A DNA stretch of 64,000 nucleotides, taken from assembly GCA_049325315.1 (NCBI GenBank), contig JBMONB010000048.1, positions 48,088 to 112,087 of the forward strand, in the 5' to 3' direction. Every line of letters begins with the position of its first letter. Position 1 is the stretch's first letter. Origin of the DNA: JAWLHU01 sp049325315. GTDB taxonomy: Bacteria; Bacillota; Sulfobacillia; Symbiobacteriales; Symbiobacteriaceae. Shown piece by piece: positions 1 to 8,305 of the stretch. The notes under the pieces were generated by a model. The model was not told where the DNA came from and made no database searches. It saw only the letters and a list, made by a program, of their open reading frames with translations. A program made the position numbers and the translations under genes.

Positions 1-241
1 GCCCCCGCTGATCCAGGACCACCACGTGCTGGCCGGGGTCGATCGCCTTGAGGATCCGCTCGCCTTCCCGCTGCTTCACCTGCTCCTCCTGAGCGGGTGA
101 AGCGTTGTCGGGAATGGGCTCGTCCGGCAGGCCCACCACCTCCACCCGGGCATACGGCCCGAGCCGCTTCAGGTACTCGTTGATCCCTGCCTGAAGGTAC
201 TTCTCCTTCACCTTGCCCACTGTGATCAAGCGAATGCGCAC
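1..241 (-). CDS. rlmH: RlmH, 23S rRNA pseudouridine-1915 N3-methyltransferase (3' end cut by window)
   Basis: The first 80 residues of the protein are visible, beginning VRIRLITVGKVKEKY, the typical N-terminus of the SPOUT-family ribosomal RNA large subunit methyltransferase H, which methylates pseudouridine 1915 of 23S rRNA with SAM. The C-terminal SAM-binding trefoil knot lies outside the window. The start is GTG at 241, preceded by the ribosome-binding site GAGGAGGAA. In Bacillus this gene ends the walRK (yyc) cluster, and here too it follows murA and walI. A terminator-like hairpin separates it from murA, so it may be transcribed separately. Too short for the six-frame list, but the family call is firm. 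Confidence 0.88.
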   Translation of the reverse strand, partial: MRIRLITVGKVKEKYLQAGINEYLKRLGPYARVEVVGLPDEPIPDNASPAQEEQVKQREGERILKAIDPGQHVVVLDQRG

Positions 242-282
242 GCCTCTTCCTCCTCGGTGGCCTGTGACGGGTGATCCCATGC

Positions 283-313
283 AAAAAAGCGGTGCCCTAA
301 CGACACCGCTTTT
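283..313 (-). terminator. Rho-independent terminator after murA
   Basis: A 9-bp stem (AAAGCGGTG paired with CACCGCTTT, loop about 9 nt) is followed on the minus strand by a run of six T. It sits between the murA stop and rlmH. Confidence 0.75.
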
Positions 314-323
314 AGTATTTCCA

Positions 324-1601
324 TTAAGAGACCGCCGTTCCCTTTCTGTCACTGTTCCGAATGGAGGCACCCAGCGACAGCAGCTTCTGCTCCAACCGCT
401 CATATCCCCGGTGGACGTGGTCCATCCCGTAGACGGTCGTCTCACCCTCGGCCACCAGGCCGGCCAGAATCAGGGCAACACCGGCACGAATATCGGTGGC
501 CTCCACAGGAGCCCCGTACAGCCCCTTAACCCCCTCGACAATAGCGGTGCGCCCCTCTACCCGAATCTTCGCGCCCATACGCACCAGGTCCGGGGCAAAG
601 CGGAACCGATCGTCGTAGATCATCTCGGTCACGTAGCTGGTGCCCTCGGCGAGGGTCAACATAGCGGTCATCTGGCTCTGCGCATCGGTGGGGAATCCGG
701 GGTAAGGCAAGGTCTTCAGATTCGTCGCATTCAGCCTTTGGGGCCCCATTACGCGAAGTGTCTCGCCCGATTCTAGTACCTCGACACCGGCCTCGCGCAA
801 CTTTGCGACAATGGGGGTGACATGGGTGGGGATCACATTCTCCAGCGTGATATCTCCCTTGGTCAGCGCGGCGGCAATCATCCAGGTACCGGCCTCGATG
901 TCATCCGGAATAACCGAATGGGTTGCCCCGACCAACCGCTTAACACCCTTGATCTTGATCGTGTCTGTGCCCGCACCGGTAATGTGACCGCCGCAGGCGT
1001 TAATGAAGTTCGCCACGTCGACCACATGGGGCTCTCGGGCGCAGTTCTGAATCACGGTCGTTCCCTCAGCCAACGTGGCAGCCAGCATGGTCTGAATGGT
1101 GGCACCGACGCTAACCAGGTCGAGATAGACCGTGTTACCGACCAGTTTTCTGGCACGTGCCCGCATGATTCCCCGATCCATCCACACCTCGGCGCCCAGG
1201 GCCGACAGCCCCTTGAAGTGCTGGTCAACCGGGCGCTGGCCGATCTTATCGCCGCCGGGCAAGGGCACATCGGCTTCGCCGTACTTGGCCAGCATGACAC
1301 CAAGCAGATAATACGAGGCGCGCATCGCTGTGGCCAGGTGGTAGGGTACCTCCCCCGGACGAACCCCCCCGGTATGAACCGTAAGCCTACCATGGACCGA
1401 GTCCCAGTCAACCCGGGCACCCAGGCCCATGAGCATCTCGCGGTAAACCATGACATCGTGAATCTGGGGCACGTTCTCCAGGCGGCTCGAGCCATCTGCC
1501 AGCATGGTGGCTGCAATCAGCGGAAGCACCGCGTTCTTGCGCCCACCAACCTTTACCGTTCCCCTCAGGGGGGCGCCGCCTCGAATCGTCAACGTGGTCA
1601 A
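324..1601 (-). CDS. murA: UDP-N-acetylglucosamine 1-carboxyvinyltransferase MurA, Asp variant
   Basis: A 425-residue EPSP-synthase-fold enzyme that transfers enolpyruvate from PEP to UDP-GlcNAc, the first committed step of peptidoglycan synthesis in the cytoplasm. The Lys-Asn pair (GGRKNAVLP, K22/N23) and the GFPTDAQ motif with the general base Asp are present. The position normally held by the catalytic, fosfomycin-reactive Cys (PGGC) reads PGGD here, with D118 encoded by GAT at 1250-1248. Natural Asp variants are known in mycobacteria and Chlamydia, where they remain active but resist fosfomycin. The start is TTG with GAGGAGG upstream. It lies directly after walI and seems to belong to the wal operon. 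Confidence 0.95.
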   Translation of the reverse strand: MTTLTIRGGAPLRGTVKVGGRKNAVLPLIAATMLADGSSRLENVPQIHDVMVYREMLMGLGARVDWDSVHGRLTVHTGGVRPGEVPYHLATAMRASYYLLGVMLAKYGEADVPLPGGDKIGQRPVDQHFKGLSALGAEVWMDRGIMRARARKLVGNTVYLDLVSVGATIQTMLAATLAEGTTVIQNCAREPHVVDVANFINACGGHITGAGTDTIKIKGVKRLVGATHSVIPDDIEAGTWMIAAALTKGDITLENVIPTHVTPIVAKLREAGVEVLESGETLRVMGPQRLNATNLKTLPYPGFPTDAQSQMTAMLTLAEGTSYVTEMIYDDRFRFAPDLVRMGAKIRVEGRTAIVEGVKGLYGAPVEATDIRAGVALILAGLVAEGETTVYGMDHVHRGYERLEQKLLSLGASIRNSDRKGTAVS

Positions 1602-1642
1602 GGGTGTTTCCTCCTCGCCGGGTCAGCAAATGGCGAAACTGG

Positions 1643-2542
1643 TTACGACTCCAACTCCAGGTTGAAGGCGTTAATGTAGTAAACCAAACCGTTGTCCAGC
1701 GTAATCCGCCAGACTGGAACTGTATCCCATGCGCTGATTCCTTCTGCCACGGGGACCGTCAGTGAGGGGCCTGAGTAGTAGCCAAGCCTTACTTCGACGA
1801 TTGTGCGAGTTCGCTGACCGGTGCGCTCCAGGTGGCCGGCAAGACGAAGAAGCGCTTCCGCCGCCGGTCGGACAGCCTTGGGCTGCATCTCCTTGTACCC
1901 GGCCGGACGGACCCAGAATTGGCGCACCTCTTCAATCCCTCTCGCCGAGACATCTACCCGAACATACCCGGAGTAAACCGGAATCCCCTGGTAATAGGGG
2001 ACAAACTCAACCATCATCCCCTGCTCCCGGGGGAAAACACCGGAAAGGAACCCGCTCTCGGGCATGAGCAACTGGTACCGTAAGTACTCCTCCGCCGCCT
2101 CTCGCACGTCGATCCTGCTGTCCAGCTTAACCTCACGGGCGGCAGGTCCGGTCGCCTGTGGGCGATAGATGATCACCTGGGTCTCGGGGTCGAGGGTTGG
2201 TTCAGGGTTCCCACTCGAACCTTCAAACCCCTTCCTCTTGGGCTCCACTTGCAAGAGCCCTCGCCCAAAGGATTCGTACTGAAGCTGCGGAAAAGTGAGG
2301 TCGGGGGCATATTCGACTCGCAAAAACCTCATCGGTGAGGGTGTAGAGGGGATTAAGACGCCGGAAGGCAGCAGCAACCCCCGGTCGGATAGCCGTGCCC
2401 GCAGTTGTTCAATCTCCACCCGGTTAGAAGGTTCGGCCAGGGCGGGAAGGGTGCTTTCAGGACCCCAAAGGGAGTAGGCGAGGACCAGGTTGACCAACGC
2501 AAAGGCAATCAGCAAGATTGCTCTCGCTCGTGTCCAATCCAC
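1643..2542 (-). CDS. walI: WalI/YycI-like membrane regulator of WalK
   Basis: A 299-residue protein with one N-terminal membrane anchor (residues about 8-25, hydrophobic) and an extracytoplasmic beta-rich domain, as in YycI. In Bacillus subtilis, YycH and YycI sit in the membrane with the WalK sensor kinase and modulate it. The GTG start has a strong GGGAGGTGG site. It is 60 bp downstream of walH and followed by murA. Assignment rests on topology, size and position in the walRKHI order; primary sequence is poorly conserved in this family. Confidence 0.82.
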   Translation of the reverse strand: MDWTRARAILLIAFALVNLVLAYSLWGPESTLPALAEPSNRVEIEQLRARLSDRGLLLPSGVLIPSTPSPMRFLRVEYAPDLTFPQLQYESFGRGLLQVEPKRKGFEGSSGNPEPTLDPETQVIIYRPQATGPAAREVKLDSRIDVREAAEEYLRYQLLMPESGFLSGVFPREQGMMVEFVPYYQGIPVYSGYVRVDVSARGIEEVRQFWVRPAGYKEMQPKAVRPAAEALLRLAGHLERTGQRTRTIVEVRLGYYSGPSLTVPVAEGISAWDTVPVWRITLDNGLVYYINAFNLELES

Positions 2543-2601
2543 TCCCCCACCTCCCTAAACGCTTTACAACAAGAAAAGTTACGGTTAGTTTCGGGCTTTT
2601 T

Positions 2602-3963
2602 TTAGCGAACCAGGTGCGGAGGGACTTTTTCCTGACCCATGCCGGCGTAGACGTAGACGCGCGCCTCCCCAGCGCGAATAACCCAGGCCGGCTCCAGCGT
2701 CCAGCGGCCCTCACGACCCTCTGGGTCCGGCTTCGCCACGAAAGCGAGGTGCATGGAACGAACCGATTCGATCAGGAGTAGGGAGACCTGGTCTGCCGCC
2801 CACGTAATCGCCGCCTCCGGCGAGATCACCGGCTGCACCTCCCGCGGAAACCGCATCTCCACGAAGGATGGGTAACGAGAGAAGTAGACCACGCGATGAG
2901 AGGAGACATGCACCTGAACAGCGGGCCCCAGCGATTCAACCGGGAAGGGGCCGCCAGAACGGAAGTCAAACTCCAGTTTGGCCCGCCCGGGCTGCTGTGT
3001 GTAGCGACGAAGAAGAATCTCCTGAGGCCAACCCCCCCGTGAACCCACCCATTCCTGGGCCAGGGCAAGCGCCCGCTCCATGTCGGGAGCGGAACTGGGG
3101 CTGGAGGGGTCCGCCGTACGATACTCGAGGAGACCAGCCGTCGTGAAGCGAAGCAGCCGCTGACCATCGGTGAGGCTGCGGCCGCCCTGCTCATCGATCT
3201 GGCGAACGACCGACAGATCCGGGAAGTAGCGGGCTTCTTCGATCCGTTCATCTGGCGCGGTGATGCGCATATGAGCTACGGGCATCGTATCGGTGTCAGG
3301 AACCAACAGATTCGGCGGAATGCGCGCAATGGTTCCCTCCAAAGCGAGCGGACGGTGCTTCACATAGAGGGCGGGGTCTTGGTCCTTCATAAGTTGCTGG
3401 AACTGGGCCGTTCTGTCCTGGGTTAGATCTGCCAGGTACAAAATGCTGCCGACCGGACCAGAGAGGTAGATCGCGCCCGGCTCACCCAGGTAAAACGTAA
3501 TTCGGTCGATGCGCATCGACCCGTTACGTAGCGTGGGACTGTTCCACCGCCAGAGATCAGCCCACTGGCTCAGCATGAGCGGAGTCGGCAACCGGAGTTC
3601 CACCCACTCCGACTCCAGCAGTCGCTCTGGAACTTGATCCACCTGAAATGCCCCGCTAGTAGACGGGAGTCCCGTAAGAATCCCTTTTATATGGGGCCAA
3701 ACCTGATTGTAGGCCAACGAACCAGGGTGAATCGGTGCGATGAGATTCTCCTTTTGCCGAAAGAGAATCATCTCGGGGCGGAAGATGTCAGGCATTTCTT
3801 TCTCAGAGGCCGGGGGCTGAGGCTGAATGCTAGGTCCTGTCGAGGCGGGAGCCAGCGACGGCTCAGACGGGTACCATACCTGGAGCGACAGGAAGATACT
3901 GCTGATGACCAGTACGGCTAGGAGCAGATCCAGAAACCAGTCCTTCCATGAATGCACCCGCAT
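2602..3963 (-). CDS. walH: WalH/YycH-like membrane regulator of WalK
   Basis: A protein of about 453 residues with an N-terminal transmembrane helix (residues about 10-29 after a basic Lys/Arg-poor start) and a large extracytoplasmic domain, matching YycH in size and topology. The ATG at 3963 is preferred because it overlaps the walK stop as TAATG, with GGAG just upstream, a translational-coupling arrangement; an in-frame GTG at 3972 is the alternative. It lies between walK and walI and likely restrains the WalK kinase, as YycH does in Bacillus. Confidence 0.84.
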   Translation of the reverse strand: MRVHSWKDWFLDLLLAVLVISSIFLSLQVWYPSEPSLAPASTGPSIQPQPPASEKEMPDIFRPEMILFRQKENLIAPIHPGSLAYNQVWPHIKGILTGLPSTSGAFQVDQVPERLLESEWVELRLPTPLMLSQWADLWRWNSPTLRNGSMRIDRITFYLGEPGAIYLSGPVGSILYLADLTQDRTAQFQQLMKDQDPALYVKHRPLALEGTIARIPPNLLVPDTDTMPVAHMRITAPDERIEEARYFPDLSVVRQIDEQGGRSLTDGQRLLRFTTAGLLEYRTADPSSPSSAPDMERALALAQEWVGSRGGWPQEILLRRYTQQPGRAKLEFDFRSGGPFPVESLGPAVQVHVSSHRVVYFSRYPSFVEMRFPREVQPVISPEAAITWAADQVSLLLIESVRSMHLAFVAKPDPEGREGRWTLEPAWVIRAGEARVYVYAGMGQEKVPPHLVR

Positions 3964-5741
3964 TAACTCCACCTCATCTCGGCAGGCACGGCCACGGGCA
4001 GCGTGAAGACCACCTCGGTGCCCTTCCCGAATTGAGACGAAATGCTAATGTGCCCACCAGAGAGCTCAATGATCTGCTTGGCAATGGCCAGACCGAGGCC
4101 TGTCCCGCCTAGCATACGGGAGCGGGCCTTGTCGACCCGGTAGAAACGCTCAAAAATACGGGGCAAGTCCTCAGGCGGAATACCAATGCCCGTGTCCTCC
4201 ACCGAGATTCGAATCATGCCCCCATCGGGAGCAGCCTTGACCCGAATCTCGCCCCCCTGCGGAGTGAACTCAATCGCGTTGGCCAGCAGGTTAATCAGAA
4301 CCTGCTGGATCTTATCGTAGTCGTAGAGACCGTGCGGCGTTTGCGGATCAATCTGCTGTACGACTACCAGGTCCTTGCGGCTCGCCTGAACGGACAGCTT
4401 CGCCACGCTCTCTGCGATCAGCTCACCGATATCCCGTGCCTGAATGTCCCAGCGTACGGTGCCCTCATCCATCTGCGTGAGGCGGAGAAGATCCCGCACC
4501 AGTCGAGCCATTCGGTCCGTCTCGCTCTCCACCACGTGCAGGAACCGGGTTCGGACATCGGGATCCTCCGCTGCTCCGTCGAGTAGCGTCTCCACGTAGC
4601 TCTTGACCGTGGTAAGCGGCGTCTTCAGCTCGTGAGAGACGTTGGCTACGAACTCCCGGCGCAGCGCCTCCAGCTTCTCCAGTTCGGTAATGTCGTGAAA
4701 GACGATCACCATGCCGGCCGGCTGGGGTCCTTCACCGCGAAGCGGCGTGATATAGGCCTGCAAAACCAGGGCACCCGTGCGAACCTCTCGGGTGACAGAG
4801 GTATTGCGGTCCCGAGCTTCCCTCAACCCTTCGGCAAGACGTGCATCGGGCCAGAGATCCTGCGGGCGGCGACCAATGGCGTCGCCCTCCCTTGTCTGGA
4901 ACATCCGCTCCGCCGCAGGATTTAGCTTAATGATCCGCCCGGCACTGTTCAGCGCGACCAGACCATCGGCCATGTGGGACAGAATCGCTTCCACCTTGCT
5001 CTTCTCGTCTTGCATCTCGCCAAGCGTTTGCTTGAGGCGGCGAGTCATGCGGTTGAACATCTCGCCCAACTGACCGATTTCATCATTCGACCGCACATGA
5101 ATGGTCTGGTCAAAGTTGCCGCCTGCGATCTCTGCGGCCTTGCGGGTCACCTCCCGAACCGGTCCAGTAATGGTCCGGGCGAGCGCAAAGCCCAGCACAA
5201 CGGTTGAGGCCATCGCTACACCAGTGGCGACAAGCAGGATATCCTGCATATCGCCCAGGCGGGCGTAGGCCTCCTCGAGCGACGACTTCAGGTAGATCAC
5301 ACCGATCACATTATCGGAGGAGGTGATGGGCAACGCCTGGAAGGCCATTCGCTGCGAGCCCTCTTTACCCGGGCGCTTGGTCACCTGGCCGACAAAGGCG
5401 GGAGAGACGTCGTCATGCGTGAACTTCTGGCCCAGCAGTTGCGCGTGCTCTGGCTGCCTCATGGTCGCGCCGATAACAACGCCATTCGCGTCCAGTACGA
5501 GTACATCGCCCGGCCAGCGCTCCATATATTGACGCACCGCTTCCGGGTCGAGGCGATCCCCTTTAATAAAGGTGGAAAGTTGGCCCGCAAGGAGTTGAGC
5601 GCTCTGGTCCAGGTCGTTCTGCTCCTTGCTGATATAGTTGCGCTGTAGCTCTTGCAGCAGATAGAGGCTGGCCAACTCCATGGCAACGACAATCAGCAAC
5701 AAGTAGACCAGAACCAGTTTGCTCTGGATGCTCCGCAGCAC
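3963..5741 (-). CDS. walK: Cell-wall sensor histidine kinase WalK
   Basis: A 592-residue membrane histidine kinase of the essential WalRK system that tunes peptidoglycan hydrolase genes. It has a transmembrane helix at about residues 9-29, an extracytoplasmic sensor region, a second helix near 165-187, a HAMP linker, a PAS domain (about 245-350), the HisKA phosphoacceptor motif VSHELKTPL with H370, and a HATPase domain with N, G1 (DTGIGI) and G2 (GTGLGLAI) boxes. GTG start with AAGGAGGTGG. It follows walR by 29 bp and overlaps walH. Confidence 0.96.
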   Translation of the reverse strand: MLRSIQSKLVLVYLLLIVVAMELASLYLLQELQRNYISKEQNDLDQSAQLLAGQLSTFIKGDRLDPEAVRQYMERWPGDVLVLDANGVVIGATMRQPEHAQLLGQKFTHDDVSPAFVGQVTKRPGKEGSQRMAFQALPITSSDNVIGVIYLKSSLEEAYARLGDMQDILLVATGVAMASTVVLGFALARTITGPVREVTRKAAEIAGGNFDQTIHVRSNDEIGQLGEMFNRMTRRLKQTLGEMQDEKSKVEAILSHMADGLVALNSAGRIIKLNPAAERMFQTREGDAIGRRPQDLWPDARLAEGLREARDRNTSVTREVRTGALVLQAYITPLRGEGPQPAGMVIVFHDITELEKLEALRREFVANVSHELKTPLTTVKSYVETLLDGAAEDPDVRTRFLHVVESETDRMARLVRDLLRLTQMDEGTVRWDIQARDIGELIAESVAKLSVQASRKDLVVVQQIDPQTPHGLYDYDKIQQVLINLLANAIEFTPQGGEIRVKAAPDGGMIRISVEDTGIGIPPEDLPRIFERFYRVDKARSRMLGGTGLGLAIAKQIIELSGGHISISSQFGKGTEVVFTLPVAVPAEMRWS

Positions 5742-5770
5742 GGGCCCACCTCCTTCCTCGCCCAGCAGGC

Positions 5771-6478
5771 CTAGTTGAAGCGCTGAAAATAGTAACCGAT
5801 GCCTCGTCGGGTTTTAATGAACTCCGGTTGGGCAGGGTTATCCTCAATCTTCTCGCGCAACCGCCGGACGGTGACATCCACCGTGCGGACATCGCCATAA
5901 TAATCGTAGCCCCAGACCTCTTCCAGCAGCGCCTCTCGAGAAAAAACCTGTCCCGCATGTGATGCGAGGAAACGAAGCAGTTCAAACTCCCGCGGCGTCA
6001 GATCCACTACCTGAGAGCCCTTCATGACCTCATAGCTCGTAAGGTTAATGGCTACGCTTCCGCCCTGAAGAATCTGGTCCTGCGGCTGGGTCTGGGTGGT
6101 AGCAGGCTCCTTCGTCCGAACCCGCCGCAGAATGGCTCGAACCCGGGCGATTAACTCCCGGGGGCTAAAGGGCTTGGTTACGTAGTCATCGGCCCCCAAC
6201 TCCAGGCCGAGAACCTTGTCTACTTCCGCTTCTTTGGCCGTTAGCATGAGAATCGGGACCGAAGAGAAGGTCCGAATCTCTTTACAGACCGAGAAGCCAT
6301 CCATTTTCGGCAGCATGATGTCCAGAATAACGAGGTGAAACGGAGACGCCTTTGCCTTGGCCACGGCCTCCTCGCCATCGTAGGCCACCTCGACCTCAAA
6401 GCCCTCCCGTTCAAAGCTGAACTTGAGGATTTCGGCAATCGGCCGTTCATCGTCAACAACTAGAATGCGGTCTACCAT
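5771..6478 (-). CDS. walR: Response regulator WalR (OmpR/PhoB family)
   Basis: A 235-residue response regulator: receiver domain (residues 1-120) with acidic pocket DD at 9-10, phospho-acceptor D53 in VILDIMLPKMDG, T and K switch residues (MLTAK, TKPF), then a C-terminal winged helix ending in the RRGIGYYF motif common to this family. It is the cognate partner of WalK encoded immediately downstream. WalR in Bacillus controls autolysins, teichoic acid and cell-division genes, which fits the neighbouring murA and peptidase genes. Confidence 0.96.
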   Translation of the reverse strand: MVDRILVVDDERPIAEILKFSFEREGFEVEVAYDGEEAVAKAKASPFHLVILDIMLPKMDGFSVCKEIRTFSSVPILMLTAKEAEVDKVLGLELGADDYVTKPFSPRELIARVRAILRRVRTKEPATTQTQPQDQILQGGSVAINLTSYEVMKGSQVVDLTPREFELLRFLASHAGQVFSREALLEEVWGYDYYGDVRTVDVTVRRLREKIEDNPAQPEFIKTRRGIGYYFQRFN

Positions 6479-6542
6479 GGCGTTCTCTCCTTTGCCTTTA
6501 CAAGCGGCGAATTTCGATGACTCGCCCTCCCGTTCCTCCTTC

Positions 6543-7424
6543 TTACCGTTCCTTTTCCAGCCGGTCGAAGTTGGCTTCGACCCAGTCGAGCCAGGAACTG
6601 TAGATTTCGTTCACTGTTCGGCCATAGGTCTCCTGTACTGCCCGGTCAAACGGCACACCCTTGCCCAGGCTCTGAATCAGACGGGTAAGGGGCTCCTCAC
6701 CATAGGTTTCGACCATATACTCAACCAGCAGGTAGCTCTGGCGGTAGGCCAGGGGCTGATTCTGCAGCTGATCAAACCGGTTGCGCAGGTCTTCCAGTGT
6801 GTAGAGTGATTGATTCAGGGTCGAGGAGGGCTCAATCCAGAGAAAGCCGGTCACCTTTCGTTCGACCCGCTGAGCCAGCCCCTCCGTGAACCAGCGAGGA
6901 TAATTACCGTGTGTCAGGTGGTCCAGCACGTAGTGCGTCAGTTCATGAGCGATGGGGTTGAGCTTACGGAAGGCCTTCTTCTGCTTCATGGGATCTGCCT
7001 GCTTGATCCACACGTTTGGGGAAAGCAGGCGAATCGTGCCGTGCCAGTAGACGCCCAGCGCACTCTCACCGTTTCCCCAACCAAACGCCGCCCTCAACTC
7101 CTGGCGGCTTGGGTAAAGAATTATCGGAACCCTTCCGCTGGGTCTGAAACCTACCTGTTCAACCACCGAGTCGTAGACACCTTCGGCGGTTTCCAGCACC
7201 AAATCAGCCACCTCACGGTCGGCTTCGGAAAAGTAAAGCTCAAACCGCTCCGACCGCTCCTGGTGATAGCCCGACAGATGCACCAGCGCCCGTTCCCGGC
7301 CCTGCTCTCGGTAGAGGCGGTATGCAACTGAGCGGGGCTGCGGCCACGTGCGCCAGAGCAGCAGGAGCACGGAAAAAACCGACAGCGGTATGACGAGCCA
7401 ATACCAGAGTCGCTTCCACTTCAT
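6543..7424 (-). CDS. Membrane-anchored peptidase MA-type metalloprotease
   Basis: A 293-residue protein with an N-terminal membrane anchor (residues about 7-24) and an extracytoplasmic gluzincin-type domain. The zinc motif HELTH is at residues 160-164 with a third ligand candidate in WFTEGLAQ (E181), the pattern of the peptidase-MA family. The substrate is not known. It lies 64 bp upstream of walR on the same strand, so it may be the first gene of the wal operon or share its promoter region. The ATG start has a weak, distant GGGGGA site. Confidence 0.82.
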   Translation of the reverse strand: MKWKRLWYWLVIPLSVFSVLLLLWRTWPQPRSVAYRLYREQGRERALVHLSGYHQERSERFELYFSEADREVADLVLETAEGVYDSVVEQVGFRPSGRVPIILYPSRQELRAAFGWGNGESALGVYWHGTIRLLSPNVWIKQADPMKQKKAFRKLNPIAHELTHYVLDHLTHGNYPRWFTEGLAQRVERKVTGFLWIEPSSTLNQSLYTLEDLRNRFDQLQNQPLAYRQSYLLVEYMVETYGEEPLTRLIQSLGKGVPFDRAVQETYGRTVNEIYSSWLDWVEANFDRLEKER

Positions 7425-7550
7425 ATAGATGGATTCCCCCGGTTGTAGAGCTATTCGTGTAGAACCTATACGTACTTAGTATAGATGAAGATAACTTAAG
7501 ACTTCCATCAACAAACCGTGGCGCTTTTGGCAGGCTACGTGAGCAATGAG

Positions 7551-7578
7551 AAAAGGGCCCATCCCCCTGGATGAGCCC
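7551..7578 (-). terminator. Terminator after the 167-residue hypothetical gene
   Basis: On the minus strand GGGCTCATCC pairs with GGATGGGCCC (one G-U pair) and is followed by TTTTCTC, a standard intrinsic terminator just past the stop at 7597. Confidence 0.7.
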
Positions 7579-7596
7579 GTCTGCATACGTGGATCA

Positions 7597-8100
7597 TTAC
7601 CCCAGCTGTCGCAGTTGCTCGGTTAACTGCTCAAAGGAGCCCTTGTCGCCGCTCTCCAGCGCCTGATCGATACGCTGTAGAAGAGCCTGACGGCGAGTCA
7701 GCCGTTCCATCTCATCTTCGAAGACCTCATCATGCCACCGGGACAGGGTATCCAGGAAATCCTGGCGCTCCTCGCTCCACTCGGGCGGGGTCGTAGAAAG
7801 ACAGAGGGATATCTGCTCGGGGATAAACTTCATCAACTCAACAACAGCCTGTGAGGTCTTGTGGAAGTACCGGTCTCCTCTACGATAAAAGAAGGGCCAG
7901 GTTCCAGAACCCTTGGCAGAGACAAGAATCGCATGGCGGCTACCATCGAGGTCTTCAACTACCTCAATACGGCGCAGGATCTCCTCTTTGGCCAGAAGGA
8001 ACTGGAGGAACCCACGAGCCTCCGGAAGCTTGGGCTGATGGTGTTCCAGGAAAGAGCGGATCGAATCAACCTTGCTTTTGATCTCCTTTGGCTTTTCCAT
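7597..8100 (-). CDS. Hypothetical protein, charged and helical
   Basis: A 167-residue soluble protein rich in Glu, Arg, Lys and Leu, predicted mostly helical, with no signal peptide or membrane segment. I do not recognise a domain. The reading frame stays open to 8277, but the ATG at 8100 is preceded by GAAGGAGGG and is taken as the start. It stands alone between two terminators, downstream of the LysM/G5/M23 gene and upstream of the membrane peptidase, and is probably its own transcription unit. Confidence 0.68.
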   Translation of the reverse strand: MEKPKEIKSKVDSIRSFLEHHQPKLPEARGFLQFLLAKEEILRRIEVVEDLDGSRHAILVSAKGSGTWPFFYRRGDRYFHKTSQAVVELMKFIPEQISLCLSTTPPEWSEERQDFLDTLSRWHDEVFEDEMERLTRRQALLQRIDQALESGDKGSFEQLTEQLRQLG

Positions 8101-8271
8101 CGCGCGCCCTCCTTCGGAGACGGAATCGCTACGGGAAGCCGTTCCCATCCTTGTGGGGTCTGTAAAGAATTCGCCCAATCTACCCTTATCTCCTGCTGGA
8201 GAAAAACGGCCCGCTCGGAGACGATTCCCTATTGTGAGTAGCCTCTCCGATGGAAAAGCGGCCCATACACA

Positions 8272-8298
8272 GACCACCCGGCGTTATGCCGGGTGGTC
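8272..8298. terminator. Perfect hairpin downstream of the G5/M23 peptidase gene
   Basis: GACCACCCGGC and its exact complement are separated by five bases. It lies just past the stop of the minus-strand peptidase gene. The tail is T-rich only on the plus strand (CCTCATTTT), so termination strength for the minus gene is uncertain. Confidence 0.55.
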
Positions 8299-8305
8299 CC
8301 TCATT

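Noticed and set aside
822..1679. Plus-strand open frame of 285 codons
   Set aside because: Antisense to murA, no start signal or family resemblance; GC-rich shadow of the real gene.
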